Origin: Callaeas wilsoni
Taxonomy: Eukaryota > Chordata > Aves > Passeriformes > Callaeidae
Assembly: GCA_013398955.1 (NCBI GenBank)
Contig: VWPU01002897.1
Location: forward strand, 41,998 to 105,997
DNA: 64,000 nt
Reading direction: 5' to 3'
Positions within the stretch are counted from its first letter, which is position 1, and each line of letters opens with the position of its first letter. A model generated the notes under the pieces. That model searched no databases and was not told where the DNA came from. It saw only the letters and a program-made list of their open reading frames with translations. Shown here in pieces: positions 62,310 through 64,000 of this stretch. A program made the translations under genes and the position numbers.

Positions 62310-62381
62310 CTCATGGCATGGAGGTTGGTCTCGATAACCTTCAAAGGCCCCTTCTAATCCAAACTATTCTATGATTCTGTG
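62310..62381 (+). mobile_element. CR1 LINE 3'-end fragment
   Basis: Reads GGAGGTTGGTCTCGATAACC, CCTTCTAATCC and ends ATTCTATGATTCTGTG plus an A run. This is the CR1 3' terminus, about 70 bases, immediately after the LTR-like segment. Confidence 0.85.
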
Positions 62382-63740
62382 AAAAAAAAAACCAGCAGAG
62401 AGATCAATGAAATCCCTTAGCTCCAAATACCTATACTGATGCTAAACCAGGCTGCTGTGAGAAGCAGTAACATTTCTTGCCTTTAATTAAAAGAAAACAT
62501 GAAGATAAATGCTCCTGAAAAGTACAGTCTTTCAGTTACCTGCAACAGTAAAGGCAGATTTTTATCAGTACATTGGGTTTCTACAGGGAAGAAAATAACA
62601 ATTTTCTTCCCCCTTTTTTGTGACTGGTGTACTTTCATTTAGCTGGAGGTGAATGGCAGGCTTATTTCCCTTCACATGACACTACTGCTACTTTTCCTAT
62701 GTGTTCTAAAGTTTTCATTCCTCAGCATACCTTATGACATCGAATATGGAAAATTTTATCACGCCGCTTGTACTAAGTCACCCAACGACTGCCACAGGTT
62801 GTTTCTCTCCTTTCTGAATTACGATCTTTGCTCACATTCACAAAGAAATGTTGGATTTGTCACTGAGAAGAGTAATTTTGAACGGTTACGATCCCTGCTT
62901 GTTGTGCTGAGTAGCTTTTAAAAATATATCATTTATTCCACGTGCATGAAAAGTGGCATGTCACCGCGCTGAACAATGAACCACCTGAGAGATAGTAAGA
63001 GGAGGCTTATCCGGGAATTACTGTTATTTTATTACCCCTGTGAACAGTCTAAGGATCACTTGGAAAGGCTGAGGAAGGTGACAAACCACTGAGGCTGCCT
63101 GGCTTGTTCAGCGCAGAGTTTCTGTAGCTAAGCTAGTTTCACCTCCCACTTCCAAATGGCAACAAAAGTGAACCTGTCAGCAGAACCCCTCCTTACAGAA
63201 ATAATCTCTCCCAGCTCTGACTCAAGGCTGGCAGCAACAGGAAACGAGTCGGAGCTAAGGCAGCTGGTGTTGTAACCTCTGAACTTTTTTTATGATTCAG
63301 TTAAATTCTTTTTTTTTTTCTCAAATACCTAAATATTCTCTATCTGAATTGGGTAGATCAGCCAGCCCGGTGCTACACACTTCTTGTGGCATGTCTAACT
63401 TGCTGTCATCCTGCAATCCAGGGCTCACTTGCCCTGGTTAGTGACAGCCAACTTGGTTCTTAACTTGCCACCGAAGATACTGGTCCTAAGTCATCTCGAA
63501 AACTACTTGCTTTGATTAGACAATAATTTGACCATTTCTATTGAGCTCACGACTCAGCTCACTCCTGGGAGAAACATGAAACGCCTTTCTCAGTCACCCA
63601 GGAAATACCAAGCCCACCTTTGCCAAGGCGTGGCTCCTGGGGCCAAAAGTGGTTGTACCGAGAAGCAGCAAGGAATTCTTCCCTGGCACGCTTGGAGTGG
63701 AGACTCACAAAAAAAAGCACAAAACAAAGCTGAAAAGATG
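62382..63740 (-). other. NIPAL1 5' region
   Basis: No gene recognised. A 90-codon frame at 62649-62921 (plus) starts with a hydrophobic stretch but matches nothing known and lacks supporting signals. Confidence 0.5.
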
Positions 63741-63749
63741 TTTAACCCG

Positions 63750-64000
63750 AGGCAGCCACGGGAGAAGCGCAGGAGCCTCCTCGGCGCCGGCCGCGCACCT
63801 CTCCTCGGAAAATAGCTGGGTGAGGTCGGGGCGGAGGAAAACCTCACGCGCGCAGCGCTCCGGCACCGCACCCCCGCTGCGGGCGCAGGGGGGCTTCAGG
63901 AGCGCACACCGCGCCCTCGCCTCCGCGCACGGCCGCGTCCCGAGCCCCGCGAACCCTCCGCGCAGACCCCGCGCAATCCCCGCGCCCCCCGCAGCCCCCC
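63750..64000 (-). promoter_or_regulatory. NIPAL1: CpG island edge, probable NIPAL1 promoter or 5' exon
   Basis: Abrupt rise to very high GC with many CpG (GCGCGCAGCGC, CCGCGCAC, GGCCGCGTCC), continuing off the right end. Its position upstream of the minus-strand NIPAL1 exons fits that gene's promoter. No minus-strand ATG occurs between about 63776 and 64000, so any start codon lies outside or the first exon here is noncoding. Confidence 0.65.

Noticed and set aside
62649..62921. 90-codon plus-strand frame with an N-terminal hydrophobic stretch, possible secreted protein
   Set aside because: No homology recognised, no promoter, splice or poly(A) context, and AT-rich base use like the surrounding noncoding DNA. 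Chance frame is more likely.

Overview
This is a piece of a bird nuclear genome. It carries parts of three vertebrate genes in large, AT-rich introns. CR1 LINE tails ending in the ATTCTRTG-type repeat and two LTRs resembling a common avian endogenous retrovirus family point to birds. The passerine-like look of the LTRs is from memory and does not fix the order.

Layout. (1) 1-26990, plus strand: TEC without its first coding exon, which must lie left of the window. Sixteen coding exons (10034-25967) encode the end of the PH domain, the BTK zinc motif, a proline-rich linker, SH3, SH2 and the tyrosine kinase domain, followed by a 3' UTR with a poly(A) signal at 26963. (2) 26991-28937: a short intergenic gap with a TA-rich microsatellite and a candidate TXK promoter. 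(3) 28938-48648, plus strand: complete TXK coding sequence in 15 exons, giving 526 residues. It starts with a 16-nt coding exon, followed by an exon encoding the palmitoylation-type cysteine string. (4) 48649-55205: TXK 3' flank, an inverted ERV LTR, and the probable long 3' UTR of the convergent gene. (5) 55206-59811, minus strand: five coding exons of NIPAL1 (NIPA-like magnesium transporter). Its first coding exon was not found. (6) 59812-64000: 5' intron or flank of NIPAL1, with an ERV LTR plus CR1 tail near 62.0-62.4 kb and the edge of a CpG island at the right end.

The order TEC-TXK-NIPAL1 with NIPAL1 opposed matches the human 4p12 arrangement. TEC and TXK are tandem paralogues: from SH3 to the stop, almost every exon has the same length and phase in both. 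Both are non-receptor tyrosine kinases of lymphoid and myeloid signalling. TEC is recruited to the membrane by its PH domain and TXK by lipidated cysteines. NIPAL1 is functionally unrelated.

No new type of biological system was seen. The most interesting points are a short TEC exon that has kept its length and phase but lost most of its proline motif, a uORF abutting the TXK start, the TGC-repeat cysteine string, TEC/TXK kinase motif differences from mammals, and opposed ERV LTRs flanking the TEC/TXK core.
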